Assembly (NCBI RefSeq): GCF_937952055.1
Contig: NZ_CALFYO010000033.1
Coordinates: 248,001-312,000 of the forward strand
Direction of reading: 5' to 3'
Origin: an uncultured Piscinibacter sp.
Lineage (GTDB): Bacteria; Pseudomonadota; Gammaproteobacteria; Burkholderiales; Burkholderiaceae_C
DNA length: 64,000 bases
Part shown: positions 1 through 8,509 of the stretch, one piece after another
Layout: every line of letters starts with the position of its first letter
How positions within the stretch are numbered: the stretch's first letter is position 1
Notes under the pieces: generated by a model
Databases searched by the model: none
Told to the model about the DNA's origin: nothing
What the model saw: the letters and a program-made list of their open reading frames with translations, nothing else
Position numbers and translations under genes: made by a program

Positions 1-1144
1 CCTTCTCGCGCCGCCAAGCGCGCAGGAACTCGGTGATCGACATCGGCCGGTGGCCGCGCGCCCGGTTGGCGGCGCCGATCTCGAACAGCCAGCGGTACTG
101 GCGCATCAGGTCGCGCCAGGCGACGAGCAGCGGCGTGCGCCGGTCCCAGATGTGCGTGCTCTCCGCGCCGGCCCCGTTGACCTCGACGATGGTGAAGTCG
201 CCGCCGGCGCGCACCTGCGCGAAGTCGGCGAAGCGCACGTCGAAGCGGCCGAACCAGAACTCGGGCAAGGCGCGCGCGATGGCGTCGAAGCGCGCCTCCA
301 TCGCCGGCGTGACCAGGTGACTGCCGTCGCGGAAGATCGCGCCGCGGCTGTGGCTGCCGGCGAAGGCCAGGCGTACCGCCTCGCCGGCGCGCGGCACGCT
401 GTCCAGCCGTTCGGCATGACGATGCAGGTAGAGGTGCGGCAGGCGGCCGGCGCGCGGGTCGGCCAGGATCAACTCGCGCAGGCTGCGTTGCCCGTCGCCG
501 ACCACGTGCGGAAAGTACTTCAGCGTGATCGAGACGATGCGGCCATGCGCCTGCGCGGGCTCGCGGACGTAGAACACGCCGGCCTCGCCCTCGAAGTCGA
601 CGAAGCGCTGCAGGACCAGGCGTGCGCCGCGCGGGAAGGCGGCGAGGTAGCTGCGCAGCTGCGCTGCCGTGCGGATCAACTTGACGCCGACGCCACGGCA
701 GCCGAGGTCGGGCTTGGCCACCACCGGCAGCGACAGTCCGCCGCGCTGCAGGTGCTGCAGCGCGGCGCGCACCTCGTCGTCCAGCGTGTGTCCATGCACG
801 GCCTGCTCGACCCGGTCCGGCCGGTCGATGGCGACGAAGCCGGCCACCGCGTCGGGCGCGTGACGCAGCGCCAGCCCGAGAATCTGCGACTTCGACTCGC
901 CGACGAAGCCGCCGGCCGGAAACGAGGGGTTCGCCACGGTGGGCAACAGCACGCCGCGGTGGCGGATCATCAGCCAGGCGGCGTACAGCGCGACCGGCGG
1001 ATAGAAGGCCCACATCGGCCAGAACTCGAAGAAGCTCAGCGGCGCGCCGTCCTGCTCCAGCGGCGGCATGCCCTGATGGGGTCGCACCGGCACGGCGACG
1101 TCTGCATCCCTCGCGCGGCCGGGCGGCACGGTCAGTGTGTTCAT
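1..1144 (-). CDS. ATP-grasp domain ligase (C-terminus beyond window)
   Basis: About 381 codons are visible with no stop, and the 3' end lies outside the window. The start is ATG at 1144, with AGGAG about 6 bases upstream. The middle carries an ATP-grasp nucleotide-binding lysine context (VVAKPDLGCRGVGVKLI, around residue 150), and the C-terminal part has a metal-binding end motif (FTIVEVNGAGAES), as in D-Ala-D-Ala-ligase and other carboxylate-amine ligases. I infer ATP-dependent ligation of a carboxylate to an amine; the substrate is unknown. Near residues 45-75 there is one hydrophobic stretch with aromatic residues (FFEFWPMWAFYPPVALYAAW), which could be membrane-associated. The stop of the upstream DedA gene overlaps this start by 4 bases, so it is the last visible gene of a translationally coupled operon. 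Confidence 0.75.
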   Translation of the reverse strand, partial: MNTLTVPPGRARDADVAVPVRPHQGMPPLEQDGAPLSFFEFWPMWAFYPPVALYAAWLMIRHRGVLLPTVANPSFPAGGFVGESKSQILGLALRHAPDAVAGFVAIDRPDRVEQAVHGHTLDDEVRAALQHLQRGGLSLPVVAKPDLGCRGVGVKLIRTAAQLRSYLAAFPRGARLVLQRFVDFEGEAGVFYVREPAQAHGRIVSITLKYFPHVVGDGQRSLRELILADPRAGRLPHLYLHRHAERLDSVPRAGEAVRLAFAGSHSRGAIFRDGSHLVTPAMEARFDAIARALPEFWFGRFDVRFADFAQVRAGGDFTIVEVNGAGAESTHIWDRRTPLLVAWRDLMRQYRWLFEIGAANRARGHRPMSITEFLRAWRREK

Positions 1145-1746
1145 GTCGGTCTCCTGGTGGAACGGGATCGGATCGCGCGCCACAGCGGCACGGCCACGGC
1201 CAGCACGACGATGGGCAGGGCCACGGCCAGCGGCGCGCTCAGGCCCCAGGCCTGCGTCAGCCATCGGCCGATCGAGACGCTCGCCGCATAGAGGCCGGCC
1301 GTCCACAGCACGACGGCCAGCAGCACCCAGGCGCCAAAGGCCACCGGCGGCACGCGCAGGTAGCCGCAGGCGGTGTAGGTGACCAGGCGCAGGCCGGGGA
1401 TGACGCGTGCCAGCAGCACGGCGCCGGCCAGCCGCCGCACCAGCTCGCCGCGCACCCAGTCATGGCGCGACGGCGCGATGCGCCGCTGCAGCCAGCGCCA
1501 GCGGCGCGCGCCGAGGCCGAGGGCATAGAGACCGAGGTCGCCCGCGGCGATGCCGCCTGCCACCGCCGCGAACGACAACGGCCAGGCGAGCAGTCCCTGC
1601 GCCGCGACGGCGACGCCGGCCGCGATGGCCAGGTCCTCCAGCAGCAGCGTGGTCAGCGCCAGTGCGAGGCAGACCGCCCACGGTTCGGCCATGCCGGCCA
1701 GGGCCGCCTCGAAGGCGGCGGACAGCGCGCTGCCGTCGCTCAGCAT
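1141..1746 (-). CDS. DedA/VTT-family inner-membrane protein
   Basis: 201 residues, strongly hydrophobic, with 4-5 predicted membrane segments. It shows the family's GD...YxLG region (GGIAAGDLGLYALG) and the R-rich loop followed by ARVIPGLR, which matches the conserved [FY]xxR...G[AP]xR signature of DedA/VTT proteins. Members act in polyprenyl-phosphate or phospholipid translocation and membrane homeostasis. The gene overlaps the upstream hydrolase gene by 7 bases and the downstream ATP-grasp gene by 4, so all are probably co-translated. The family call is from motifs; the transported lipid cannot be told from sequence. Confidence 0.8.
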   Translation of the reverse strand: MLSDGSALSAAFEAALAGMAEPWAVCLALALTTLLLEDLAIAAGVAVAAQGLLAWPLSFAAVAGGIAAGDLGLYALGLGARRWRWLQRRIAPSRHDWVRGELVRRLAGAVLLARVIPGLRLVTYTACGYLRVPPVAFGAWVLLAVVLWTAGLYAASVSIGRWLTQAWGLSAPLAVALPIVVLAVAVPLWRAIRSRSTRRPT

Positions 1747-2561
1747 GGCCCGCCTCCGGCCCAGGCGATGGCCGCACGTACCTCGGGCTCGGCGTTCCAC
1801 GGCAGAAAGTGGTTGCGCCCGGGCAGCAGCCGCGTCTGCAGGCAGCGCACACCGCTCAGGCGGGCCTGCAGGTAGGGCACGTTGGCCACTGGCACCAGGT
1901 CGTCGTCGCTGCCGTGCACGATCAGCACCGGCGCGCGCACGCGCGGCAGCAGTGCCTCGAGATCGACCAGTTGCTGCCGCAGCGCCATCAGCTCGGCATT
2001 CGAGTTGCGGATCGCGCGTGGCAGCAGGGCCTGCACCGGCGGCCACGCGCCGATCCGCTGCAGCCGATGGATGCGCTCGAGTGCCGGGTCGAGCGACGCC
2101 GCCAGCAGCACGACGGCGGCCACATGATCGGCATGTTCGGCAGCCACGCGCGCGACGATCGGCCCGCCGAGCGAGTGGCCGACCAGCACGGCACGACGGC
2201 CGTCGTCGGGCAGCAAGGCGGCGACCGCGGCGGCCTGATCGGCCAGGCGCACCAGCGGGCCGTCGGGCCCGCTGCGCCCGAAGCCGGGCCGGTCGAGCGC
2301 GACCAGCTCGATGCCCGGCGGCGGCTCGAGCAGGTAGTCGGTCCAACCCTCGGCCGATCCGGGCGTGCCGTGGACCAGCAGCGCGCGCGGGCCGCGCGGA
2401 TCGCCAGCCACCAGCGTGCCGAGCGTCGCCCCGAGCGACGCCGGCACCGCCACGCTGCGGCGCAGCGGCGCGGTGTCGGCCACCGGGCGGCGCGGCCCGT
2501 ACGCCGCACAGCCCAGCGTCGTCAGCACCACGGCCAGCGCGCTCCAAGTGCGGTCGCTCAT
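1740..2561 (-). CDS. alpha/beta-hydrolase lipoprotein
   Basis: 273 residues. The N-terminus is a lipoprotein signal peptide with lipobox TLGC (Cys about residue 18), so the protein should be lipid-anchored in the envelope. The alpha/beta-hydrolase core has the oxyanion HG motif (LLVHGTPGSAEGW), the nucleophile elbow GHSLGG, an acidic residue in VLIVHGSDDDLVP and a C-terminal His in GRNHFLPW, so a complete Ser-Asp-His triad is visible. The start is ATG at 2561, overlapping the stop of the TPR gene (ATGA). The substrate (ester, lipid or peptide) is unknown. Its setting between a TPR protein and a DedA protein suggests an envelope role. Confidence 0.85.
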   Translation of the reverse strand: MSDRTWSALAVVLTTLGCAAYGPRRPVADTAPLRRSVAVPASLGATLGTLVAGDPRGPRALLVHGTPGSAEGWTDYLLEPPPGIELVALDRPGFGRSGPDGPLVRLADQAAAVAALLPDDGRRAVLVGHSLGGPIVARVAAEHADHVAAVVLLAASLDPALERIHRLQRIGAWPPVQALLPRAIRNSNAELMALRQQLVDLEALLPRVRAPVLIVHGSDDDLVPVANVPYLQARLSGVRCLQTRLLPGRNHFLPWNAEPEVRAAIAWAGGGPC

Positions 2562-3751
2562 CCCGCGCCGCGCATCTGCGCGAACCAGCCTTGCTGCGCG
2601 GTGCTGCCGCCGAGCAAGTGCATGCGCGCGGCCAGCGGCTGCAGTTCCTGCGCCGCCTCGCGCAGTCGGCGTCGTGCATGCGCGACCACGCCCCGGGCCG
2701 CCGGAAGCGCCAGCTCGCGCCAGGCCGGCGCATTCGAGCGACACGCTTTGGCCGCGATGCCGCCGAGCAGTTCGGCCACTGCCTCGTCGTCGCCGGCGCG
2801 CGCCAGCGCATAGGCGAAGTGCAGGTCGAGGAAGGCGCTCTGGCGGTCGTGGATGCGCGGTCGCACGTGCGCGGCCAGGTCGTTCCAGCGCGAGCCGGCA
2901 TCGACGCCGCGCTGCTCGATGCGCGCCAGCAGCGACACGGCATTGACCTGGTCCTGGACATAGGACTTGCGCACGCCCCAGACGCGCCGGTCGTAGAGCA
3001 GCAGGGCCGCATCGGCGTCGCCTCGCGCGAGGTGAAGCAGCGCGACGTGCCACCAGTTGTGCGTGAGCATGAAGCTCGAGCAGCGTTCCCAGCGCGGCGC
3101 ATGGGCGCACATCCAGGTCAGGCCGTCTTCGAACTGCCGGCGGGCATCGAACACATGGGCCACCGCGTGCTGCGCCCACGGGTCGTCGGCGTTCATCGCG
3201 ACGGCGCGTTCGCCCGCGCGCAGCGCAGCGTCCAGCTCGCCGACCTGCTCGAGCGCGAAGGCGTGCAGGCCCCAGGCGTAGCTGACGTGCGCGTTGTGCT
3301 GCAGCATCTGCGCGGTGAGCGCATGCATGCCGGCGCGGTCGCCGAGCCCGAGCTGGTGGATCTGCGCCAGCTTGGCGTTGAGCAGGTCGCGCGGCCAGCG
3401 GCGTGCGATCTCGACATGATGCGCCAGGGCGTCCTGGGGCCGGCCATCGGCCCAGGCTTCCAGCGCCGCGAGCAGGAGGTGCTCGCGCGCGCTCGCCCCG
3501 CGTGCAGCGGCCGTCCTGGCGCGCACGAGCCACGGCCGCGCGCGTTGCACCCCCTCGCTCGTCTGCAGGAACAGGTGGAGCGCCGCGGCACAGGCCTGGG
3601 CGAGCGTGGCATCGGGGTCGCGTTCGGCGGCGTCGAGGATCATCGCGGCCTGCTGGCCATGGCTGAGCAGCTCGTCGACGAAGCGATCGATCGCCTCGAC
3701 GACCTCGCGCTGGCCGGTCGAGACCTGCAGTCCGGCGCGATCGTGCAGCAT
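2558..3751 (-). CDS. TTC38-like tetratricopeptide repeat protein
   Basis: 397 residues, mostly helical. It resembles the tetratricopeptide-repeat protein 38 (TTC38) family shared by bacteria and animals: repeats with paired small/aromatic residues run the length of the protein, and a conserved FMLTHNWWHVALLHLARG segment lies near residue 235. There is no signal peptide, so it is probably cytoplasmic. TPR proteins are protein-protein scaffolds and I infer nothing enzymatic. The stop overlaps the start of the lipoprotein gene, and the upstream DoxX-like gene ends 9 bases before, so it sits in the middle of the operon. Confidence 0.75.
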   Translation of the reverse strand: MLHDRAGLQVSTGQREVVEAIDRFVDELLSHGQQAAMILDAAERDPDATLAQACAAALHLFLQTSEGVQRARPWLVRARTAAARGASAREHLLLAALEAWADGRPQDALAHHVEIARRWPRDLLNAKLAQIHQLGLGDRAGMHALTAQMLQHNAHVSYAWGLHAFALEQVGELDAALRAGERAVAMNADDPWAQHAVAHVFDARRQFEDGLTWMCAHAPRWERCSSFMLTHNWWHVALLHLARGDADAALLLYDRRVWGVRKSYVQDQVNAVSLLARIEQRGVDAGSRWNDLAAHVRPRIHDRQSAFLDLHFAYALARAGDDEAVAELLGGIAAKACRSNAPAWRELALPAARGVVAHARRRLREAAQELQPLAARMHLLGGSTAQQGWFAQMRGAG

Positions 3752-3760
3752 GCGCTGGCC

Positions 3761-4252
3761 TCAGGCGGCTGCGGTGCGGCGCCGCTGCCGCAGCGCGCGG
3801 AAGGTGCCGCGGTGCATCGCCAGCAGCACGGCCGACGCGATCCACACGCCGCAGGCCAGGGCGAACAGCTCGCCGCCGTCCAGGCTGCCATCGGTGTTGC
3901 GCACCTGCACACCCAGCGGCGTGAAGAGGTGGAAGAAGATCGCACCGCTGATCACGCCGATGGCCAGCAGCGCCCCCCCCGCGTGCAAGAGCGGGCGCCG
4001 CAGCAGCAGCCCGGACAGCAGCAGCACAGACGCGATCAGCTCGGCGCTGCCGACCGCGTACTGGCTGAACGGGCCGCTCGGCGCGAACAGCCCTGGAACA
4101 CCGAGGCTGGCACCCCAGGCATCGAGCGTGCCGAAGATGTACTGCGTCTCCGGCGAATCGCTGAACTTGAAGAACAGCGACTGCAGGAAGACGAACGCGA
4201 TGTACAGCGTGAGGCCGCCGGCGAGCCAGCGGACGAATCGGGAGTCGGTCAT
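3761..4252 (-). CDS. DoxX-like four-helix membrane protein
   Basis: 163 residues with four hydrophobic segments, starting at about residues 10, 65, 90 and 130, a layout typical of DoxX-like small membrane proteins. A clear GGAGCG ribosome site precedes ATG at 4252. Members of this superfamily are linked to redox and sulfur stress or are uncharacterised. The basic C-terminal tail (RALRQRRRTAAA) implies a cytosolic C-terminus. It is the second gene of the minus-strand operon, between the YHS protein and the TPR protein. Confidence 0.6.
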   Translation of the reverse strand: MTDSRFVRWLAGGLTLYIAFVFLQSLFFKFSDSPETQYIFGTLDAWGASLGVPGLFAPSGPFSQYAVGSAELIASVLLLSGLLLRRPLLHAGGALLAIGVISGAIFFHLFTPLGVQVRNTDGSLDGGELFALACGVWIASAVLLAMHRGTFRALRQRRRTAAA

Positions 4253-4262
4253 GTTGCGCTCC

Positions 4263-4724
4263 TCACTGGCCCAGCACCTTCGGCCAGTTCAGCCGGCCCT
4301 TGGCGATGAAGCCGGGGATGTCCTGTTCCCACTTCTTCTGCACCTCGGCGTCGTAGTTCAGGTAGAGCTTGTCGTCGACGATCTTCCAGAACAGCGGGTC
4401 GCCCGAGGCGGTGTAGCCCTGCGACACCGCCCAGGCGCAGTAGCCGCCGAACTGCGGCGCATAACGCTCCGGCATGGCCACGAACCGATCGCGGTTCTCG
4501 GCGCTGGCGAAGCGCCACTCGGCGCCCTGCCAGCTGTGCACGAAGCGCTTGTCGCCCTTCACCGGCCTGTGCTCGGTGAAGTAGGCGACGGTGTCGTAGC
4601 CGCCGACGGCGGCATTGCTGAAGGTGCCGGTGTAGACCGGGTCGTCCTTCGCCGCCGCGGGCTGGGCCTGCAGGCCCAGCGTCGCCACGACGGCCACGAG
4701 CAGGTGGTGGACAGCACGGAGCAT
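4263..4724 (-). CDS. exported YHS domain-containing protein
   Basis: 153 residues with a cleavable signal peptide (cut near residue 25, ...QPAAAKDD). The mature part is a YHS-type domain with GGYDTVAYFTEHRPVKG, WRFASAENRDRFVAMPERY and the GGYCAWAVSQGY segment typical of the proteobacterial periplasmic YHS family. These proteins are thought to bind metal or act with copper and redox proteins, but their function is not established. It is the promoter-proximal gene of the minus-strand operon, and its 5' side faces the divergent olsB gene. Confidence 0.8.
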   Translation of the reverse strand: MLRAVHHLLVAVVATLGLQAQPAAAKDDPVYTGTFSNAAVGGYDTVAYFTEHRPVKGDKRFVHSWQGAEWRFASAENRDRFVAMPERYAPQFGGYCAWAVSQGYTASGDPLFWKIVDDKLYLNYDAEVQKKWEQDIPGFIAKGRLNWPKVLGQ

Positions 4725-4857
4725 GGCAGGCCTCTTGCGTTGGGGTGTTGTCGCTCTGTCGTGACGGCGCGGGCGGGATTACAGCGGGGCTGGCTGTAAG
4801 CCGGCCGATCGACGGCCGACCACCGGGTGACGGCCGCCGTGGCCGCAGGAGGAACCG

Positions 4858-5643
4858 ATGCATGCCACCGCCTCGATCGCCAGCCCGGGCCTCGCGAGGG
4901 CCGGGAACGCCGAACGCAGCTACCGCCTCCGGCTGGCCGCCGATGCCGCAGACCTGCGCGCTGCGCAGTCGCTGCGATTCCGCGTCTTCAACCTCGAGCT
5001 GCGCGAAGGCCTGAGCGAGTCCTGGGCCACCGGGCTCGACGCCGATGACTTCGACACCTGCTGCGACCACCTGCTCGTCGAGCATCTGCCCAGCGGGGCG
5101 GTGATCGGCACCTACCGGCTGCAGACCGGCGCGCGCGCCGCGGCCGGCAGGGGCTATTACAGCGAGCGCGAATTCGACTTCACGCCCTACGAGCCGCTGC
5201 GCGCCGAACTGGTCGAACTCGGCCGCGCCTGCATCCATGCCGAGCACCGCAGCTTCGCGGTGCTCAACCTGCTGTGGAATGGCATCGCTGCCTACGCACG
5301 CGAGCGCCAGGCGCGCTGGCTGATCGGGTGCAGCTCGCTGACCTCGCAGGACGGCGCCGCCGGCGCGGCCGCCTACGAGCGCCTGTCGCCGCATCTCAGC
5401 GCGCCGGCGCTGCGCACCTGGCCGCATCCCCGCTTCGCCTGCCCGCTCGATGCACCCGCAGCGCAGGCGCCGAAGATTCCCAAGCTGCTCGCTGCCTACC
5501 TGGCGCTCGGCGCCGAAATCTGCGGCCCGCCGGCGATCGACCGCGAGTTCAGGACGATCGACTTCCTGACGCTGGTCGATCTGCACGCGCCGATGCTGCG
5601 CGCCTTGCAGCGTCGCGGCCGATTCGTCGGAGCGCTGCGCTGA
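4858..5643 (+). CDS. olsB: OlsB-type N-acyltransferase (GNAT fold)
   Basis: 261 residues, ATG at 4858 behind a strong AGGAGG site. The N-terminal half (LRFRVFNLELREG..., DDFDTCCDHLLVEH, GTYRL) and the central VELGRACIHAEHR and LLWNGIAAYARERQARWLIGC segments match the ornithine-acyl-ACP N-acyltransferase/hemolysin-like GNAT family. That enzyme acylates ornithine with 3-hydroxyacyl-ACP in the first step of ornithine-lipid synthesis. No OlsA (second acyltransferase) gene is adjacent, so the final lipid is inferred. It is monocistronic and ends at a strong hairpin shared with the convergent DUF4148 gene. Confidence 0.8.
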   Translation: MHATASIASPGLARAGNAERSYRLRLAADAADLRAAQSLRFRVFNLELREGLSESWATGLDADDFDTCCDHLLVEHLPSGAVIGTYRLQTGARAAAGRGYYSEREFDFTPYEPLRAELVELGRACIHAEHRSFAVLNLLWNGIAAYARERQARWLIGCSSLTSQDGAAGAAAYERLSPHLSAPALRTWPHPRFACPLDAPAAQAPKIPKLLAAYLALGAEICGPPAIDREFRTIDFLTLVDLHAPMLRALQRRGRFVGALR

Positions 5644-5669
5644 GCAGCCGGCGGCCCCGACAAGCGCAA

Positions 5670-5702
5670 GGGCCGGGCCCGCGAACGACGCGGACCCGGC
5701 CC
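5670..5702. terminator. bidirectional hairpin between olsB and DUF4148 gene
   Basis: A 14-bp stem with one mismatch (GGGCCGGG... pairing with ...CCCGGCCC) and a 5-base loop (AACGA) lies between convergent genes. No T-run follows, so it may work as a transcript-end stabiliser or with Rho. The position between two convergent stops supports a terminator role on both strands. Confidence 0.55.
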
Positions 5703-5720
5703 AGGCGCGACGGTGGCGCT

Positions 5721-5999
5721 TCAGCTGCCGCTGCGGGACGGCGTGCCGGCGGCGCGGGCTTCGTTCGCGATGCGAGCCTGGCGCTCGCGAGCCTCGCGCT
5801 CGGCCAGGCGAGCCCGGGCCAGGCCGCGCGGCGTGCCGTCGCCCCCGGCGTAGAAGCTTCCGTCGGCGCGCGCCGGGGCGATCTCTGCGATCACCTGCGC
5901 TCGCGTCTTCGCGCCGTCGGCATCGGCCGCCAGGGCGTGGAAGCTGCTGCCGGCGGTCAGCGTGAGGGCGATCGCGACGATGAGTTGCTTGCGGGTCAT
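5721..5999 (-). CDS. DUF4148 family small exported protein
   Basis: 92 residues: signal peptide of about 24 residues (MTRKQLIVAIALTL...ALA), then the DUF4148 signature TRAQVIAEIAPARADG, followed by an Arg/Glu/Ala-rich helical tail. These short periplasmic proteins are abundant in Burkholderiales and their function is unknown. I chose the start at 5999 because the signal peptide begins there; an upstream in-frame ATG (6128) would bury it. The high helical charge of the tail suggests a soluble coiled segment. Confidence 0.75.
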   Translation of the reverse strand: MTRKQLIVAIALTLTAGSSFHALAADADGAKTRAQVIAEIAPARADGSFYAGGDGTPRGLARARLAEREARERQARIANEARAAGTPSRSGS

Positions 6000-6149
6000 G
6001 GTGAGTCCTCGGTGAGTGTGGGTGGGTGGGGTGAGCCCCGGCGCGGCGACCTGTGCCGCATCGCGTCGGTACCCGTGCGTCGCCGTCGCATGGCGGCCAT
6101 GACTCACAATCTCGTCCACCACACTCACGAATCCATCACGCCGCGCGGC

Positions 6150-6437
6150 TCAGGTGCCCGAAGGCGCGCCGACGGAGCGACCGAGGATCTTCTCGAGTTC
6201 GTGCAGTTGCTCCAGGGTCATGCGTCCCTTGACCTTCATCTCGGCGGCCTTCATGTCCCAGGCCTTCGCGACCATGGCGAGGTATTCCGCCTTCGACACC
6301 ATGCCGTCCTTGTTGCGGTCCATCTGCTGCATCTCGAACAGCCGCGAGTAGGTGTCGCCTTGGGCGAACGCGGCGCCGCCGCAGGTCGCCAGCGCGAGCG
6401 CGACGGTCGCGCCGCGAACGAGGGAAGTCAGGTTCAT
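6150..6437 (-). CDS. exported single EF-hand protein
   Basis: 95 residues with AGGAG before ATG at 6437. A signal peptide ends near residue 25 (GGAAFAQ). The mature protein carries one canonical EF-hand loop, DRNKDGMVSKAE (D40, N42, D44, E51), which should bind Ca2+, followed by a charged helix. Similar short periplasmic EF-hand proteins occur in beta-proteobacteria with no assigned role. It lies between two other small or unrelated minus-strand genes, and no operon partner is evident. Confidence 0.7.
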   Translation of the reverse strand: MNLTSLVRGATVALALATCGGAAFAQGDTYSRLFEMQQMDRNKDGMVSKAEYLAMVAKAWDMKAAEMKVKGRMTLEQLHELEKILGRSVGAPSGT

Positions 6438-6598
6438 GTCGATCTCCTGGTGGTGCATGCGCATGCCATGGGGGTGGGGTTGCCGTTCGCGGGACCGGCC
6501 GTGGCCGGATCCGCGTGACCTTGGGTCGACGGATGCTCGGCGGCATTACAGGTCGCCGCGCGCCGTCCCGGCGGCGCGGAAGGGATCCGGGGCAGCGT

Positions 6599-8464
6599 CT
6601 AGAAGAGCGCGGTGATGATCACCGAGTCCTCGTCGCGCTCGACCGTGATGTCACCGTCGCCGCCGCGGGCCAGGGCGAGCATCTTGGCGTTCTGCGGCAG
6701 GATCTCGGCGGTGAAGCCGCGCAGGCCGCGCGCCTGCGCGTGTTCGGCGAGTCGGCGCTGCATGGCGCTGCCCAGGCCGCACCCCTGCCACTCGGGGTCG
6801 ACCAGGAAGGCGGTCTCCGCCGTGTTCGACGATGGGTTCACGAAGTAGCAGCACTGGCCGACGATGGTTTCGTTGTCGCGCGTGCCGACGGTGGCGACGA
6901 AGCCCACCTCGCTCTCCTGGTTGTAGTTGCACAGGCGCCGGATGTCGTCGGAAGACAGCGCGCGGACGCGGCGGAAGAAGCGCGTGTAGATGTCGCCGTC
7001 GGGCAGCTTGAAGAACAGGTCGCGGATGCTGTTGGCGTCCGACGCACGCGCCGGGCGCAGCATGACGACGCGGCCGTTCTTCAGCGTCACGCTGCGTTCG
7101 TCCTCCACCGGGTAGGCGCGCATGTTCTGCAACGTCTGCTCCGGCGGCAGGAGGCCGAGCGCCTTGGCCTGCTCGAGCAGCCAGGGCCGGAAACCGGGGT
7201 GGGCCAGTTCGATCATCGCGATGGCCCGTTCACGCACCGACTTGCCGAACAGGTAGGCGATGCCGTACTCGGTGATCACGTAGTGCACGTCGCTGCGGGC
7301 GATGGAGACGCCTTCGCCCTCCAGCAGTTGCGGCCGGATGCGCGACACGCTTGCGTCATCGGTGGTCGAGGCCAGGCACAGGATCGCCTTGCCGCCCGCC
7401 GAACGCGAGGCGCCGCGCAGGAAGTCGCCCTGTGCCGCGATGCCGCCGTAGAACTCGCCGGCGAACTGGTCGGAGCAGGCCTGGCCGGTCAGGTCGATCG
7501 CAAAGACCTGCGTCACCGACACCATTCTGTGCTGGGCCGAGATCGTGTAGGGATGGCACACGGCCTCGATCGGCTGGAACGAGAACAGCGCGTTGCGATC
7601 GACAGTCTCGTACAGCCGGCGCGAGCCGAACGCGAAGCTGCAGACGATCTTGCCGCGGTGCTGCGTCTTGTGCTCGCCGGTGAGAATGCCCTTGTCCAGC
7701 AGGGGCAGGATCGCGTCGGTGATGACGTCGGAATGGATGCCCAGGTCGCGGCGATCGTCGAGGTAGCGCAACGCTTCCTGCGGGATGCGGCCCATGCCGA
7801 TCTGCAGCGTCGAGCCGTCGTCGATCGTGCCGGCGATGTAGCGGGCGATGCGGTGCACCACCTGGTCGTCCGTCGGCGGGTGATGGTACTCGGGCACTTC
7901 GGGCGCCACGTCGACGAGGCAGTCGATCTTGCCGATGTGCAGCGTCGAGTCGCCCATCGTCCACGGCAGCGCCGGGTTGACCTCGGCGATCACGAGCTTG
8001 GCGCACTCGATCGCCGCGGCCGCCACGTCCACCGAAACCCCCAGGCTCACGTAGCCGAAGGCGTCCGGCGGCGTCACCTGGACGATGGCCACGTCGACGC
8101 GGATGCGGCCCTTGCGCATCAGTTCCGGCACGCGCGCGATCGGCACCGGCACGTATTCGGCGACGCCCTGGAGCACCGCCGCGCGCATCTCCGCGCCGAC
8201 GAAGAAGGCTCGGTGCCGGAACGCCGTCGAGACGCGCCCCTGGTCATCGACACGCAGTGCGCCGTCGGAGAGGAAGTGGATCATCTCCACGTCCGCGGGC
8301 GGCGACTTCAGCGCCTCGAGCGCGCGCACCATGGTTCGAGGCGTGGCGCTGGCCGTACCGATGAAGACATGGTCCCCCGGCTTGACGAGCCGGGCCGCCT
8401 CTTCGGCGCAGAGATGTCGCGCCGTGCCGGCGCTGCGGGGCGGAGGCATCGGCAGGGGCTCCAT
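6599..8464 (-). CDS. acetyl-CoA hydrolase/transferase fused to GNAT domain
   Basis: 621 residues. Residues ~20-445 are an acetyl-CoA hydrolase/CoA-transferase (family I type), with LVKPGDHVFIG, VNPALPWTMGDSTLH, the LQIGMGRIPQEAL glycine region and SDVHYVITEYGIAYLFGKS near the end. The second half (~460-621) is a GNAT acetyltransferase beginning at VTLKNGRVVMLRPARASDANSIRDL, with the acetyl-CoA-binding loop WQGCGLGSAMQRRL. Known relatives of this fusion link acetyl-CoA/acetate handling to protein acetylation, but the target is unknown. Start: ATG at 8464; a shorter start (MPPPRS) is possible. Confidence 0.85.
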   Translation of the reverse strand: MEPLPMPPPRSAGTARHLCAEEAARLVKPGDHVFIGTASATPRTMVRALEALKSPPADVEMIHFLSDGALRVDDQGRVSTAFRHRAFFVGAEMRAAVLQGVAEYVPVPIARVPELMRKGRIRVDVAIVQVTPPDAFGYVSLGVSVDVAAAAIECAKLVIAEVNPALPWTMGDSTLHIGKIDCLVDVAPEVPEYHHPPTDDQVVHRIARYIAGTIDDGSTLQIGMGRIPQEALRYLDDRRDLGIHSDVITDAILPLLDKGILTGEHKTQHRGKIVCSFAFGSRRLYETVDRNALFSFQPIEAVCHPYTISAQHRMVSVTQVFAIDLTGQACSDQFAGEFYGGIAAQGDFLRGASRSAGGKAILCLASTTDDASVSRIRPQLLEGEGVSIARSDVHYVITEYGIAYLFGKSVRERAIAMIELAHPGFRPWLLEQAKALGLLPPEQTLQNMRAYPVEDERSVTLKNGRVVMLRPARASDANSIRDLFFKLPDGDIYTRFFRRVRALSSDDIRRLCNYNQESEVGFVATVGTRDNETIVGQCCYFVNPSSNTAETAFLVDPEWQGCGLGSAMQRRLAEHAQARGLRGFTAEILPQNAKMLALARGGDGDITVERDEDSVIITALF

Positions 8465-8509
8465 GCAGGGACGGGCCGCGGGCTCGATGGTGTGGGCGCG
8501 CCGGCCGGC

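Noticed and set aside
50..1291. 413-codon plus-strand frame
   Set aside because: Antisense to the ATP-grasp gene, which has a ribosome site, family motifs and natural composition.
1550..4309. 919-codon plus-strand frame
   Set aside because: Crosses four well-supported minus-strand genes; Arg/Ala/Pro-rich translation without domains.
5712..5724. 13-bp match (GGTGGCGCTTCAG) to the att repeat
   Set aside because: Shorter than the 18-bp core, located at the end of the DUF4148 gene, with no integrase or tRNA near; a chance match in GC-rich DNA.
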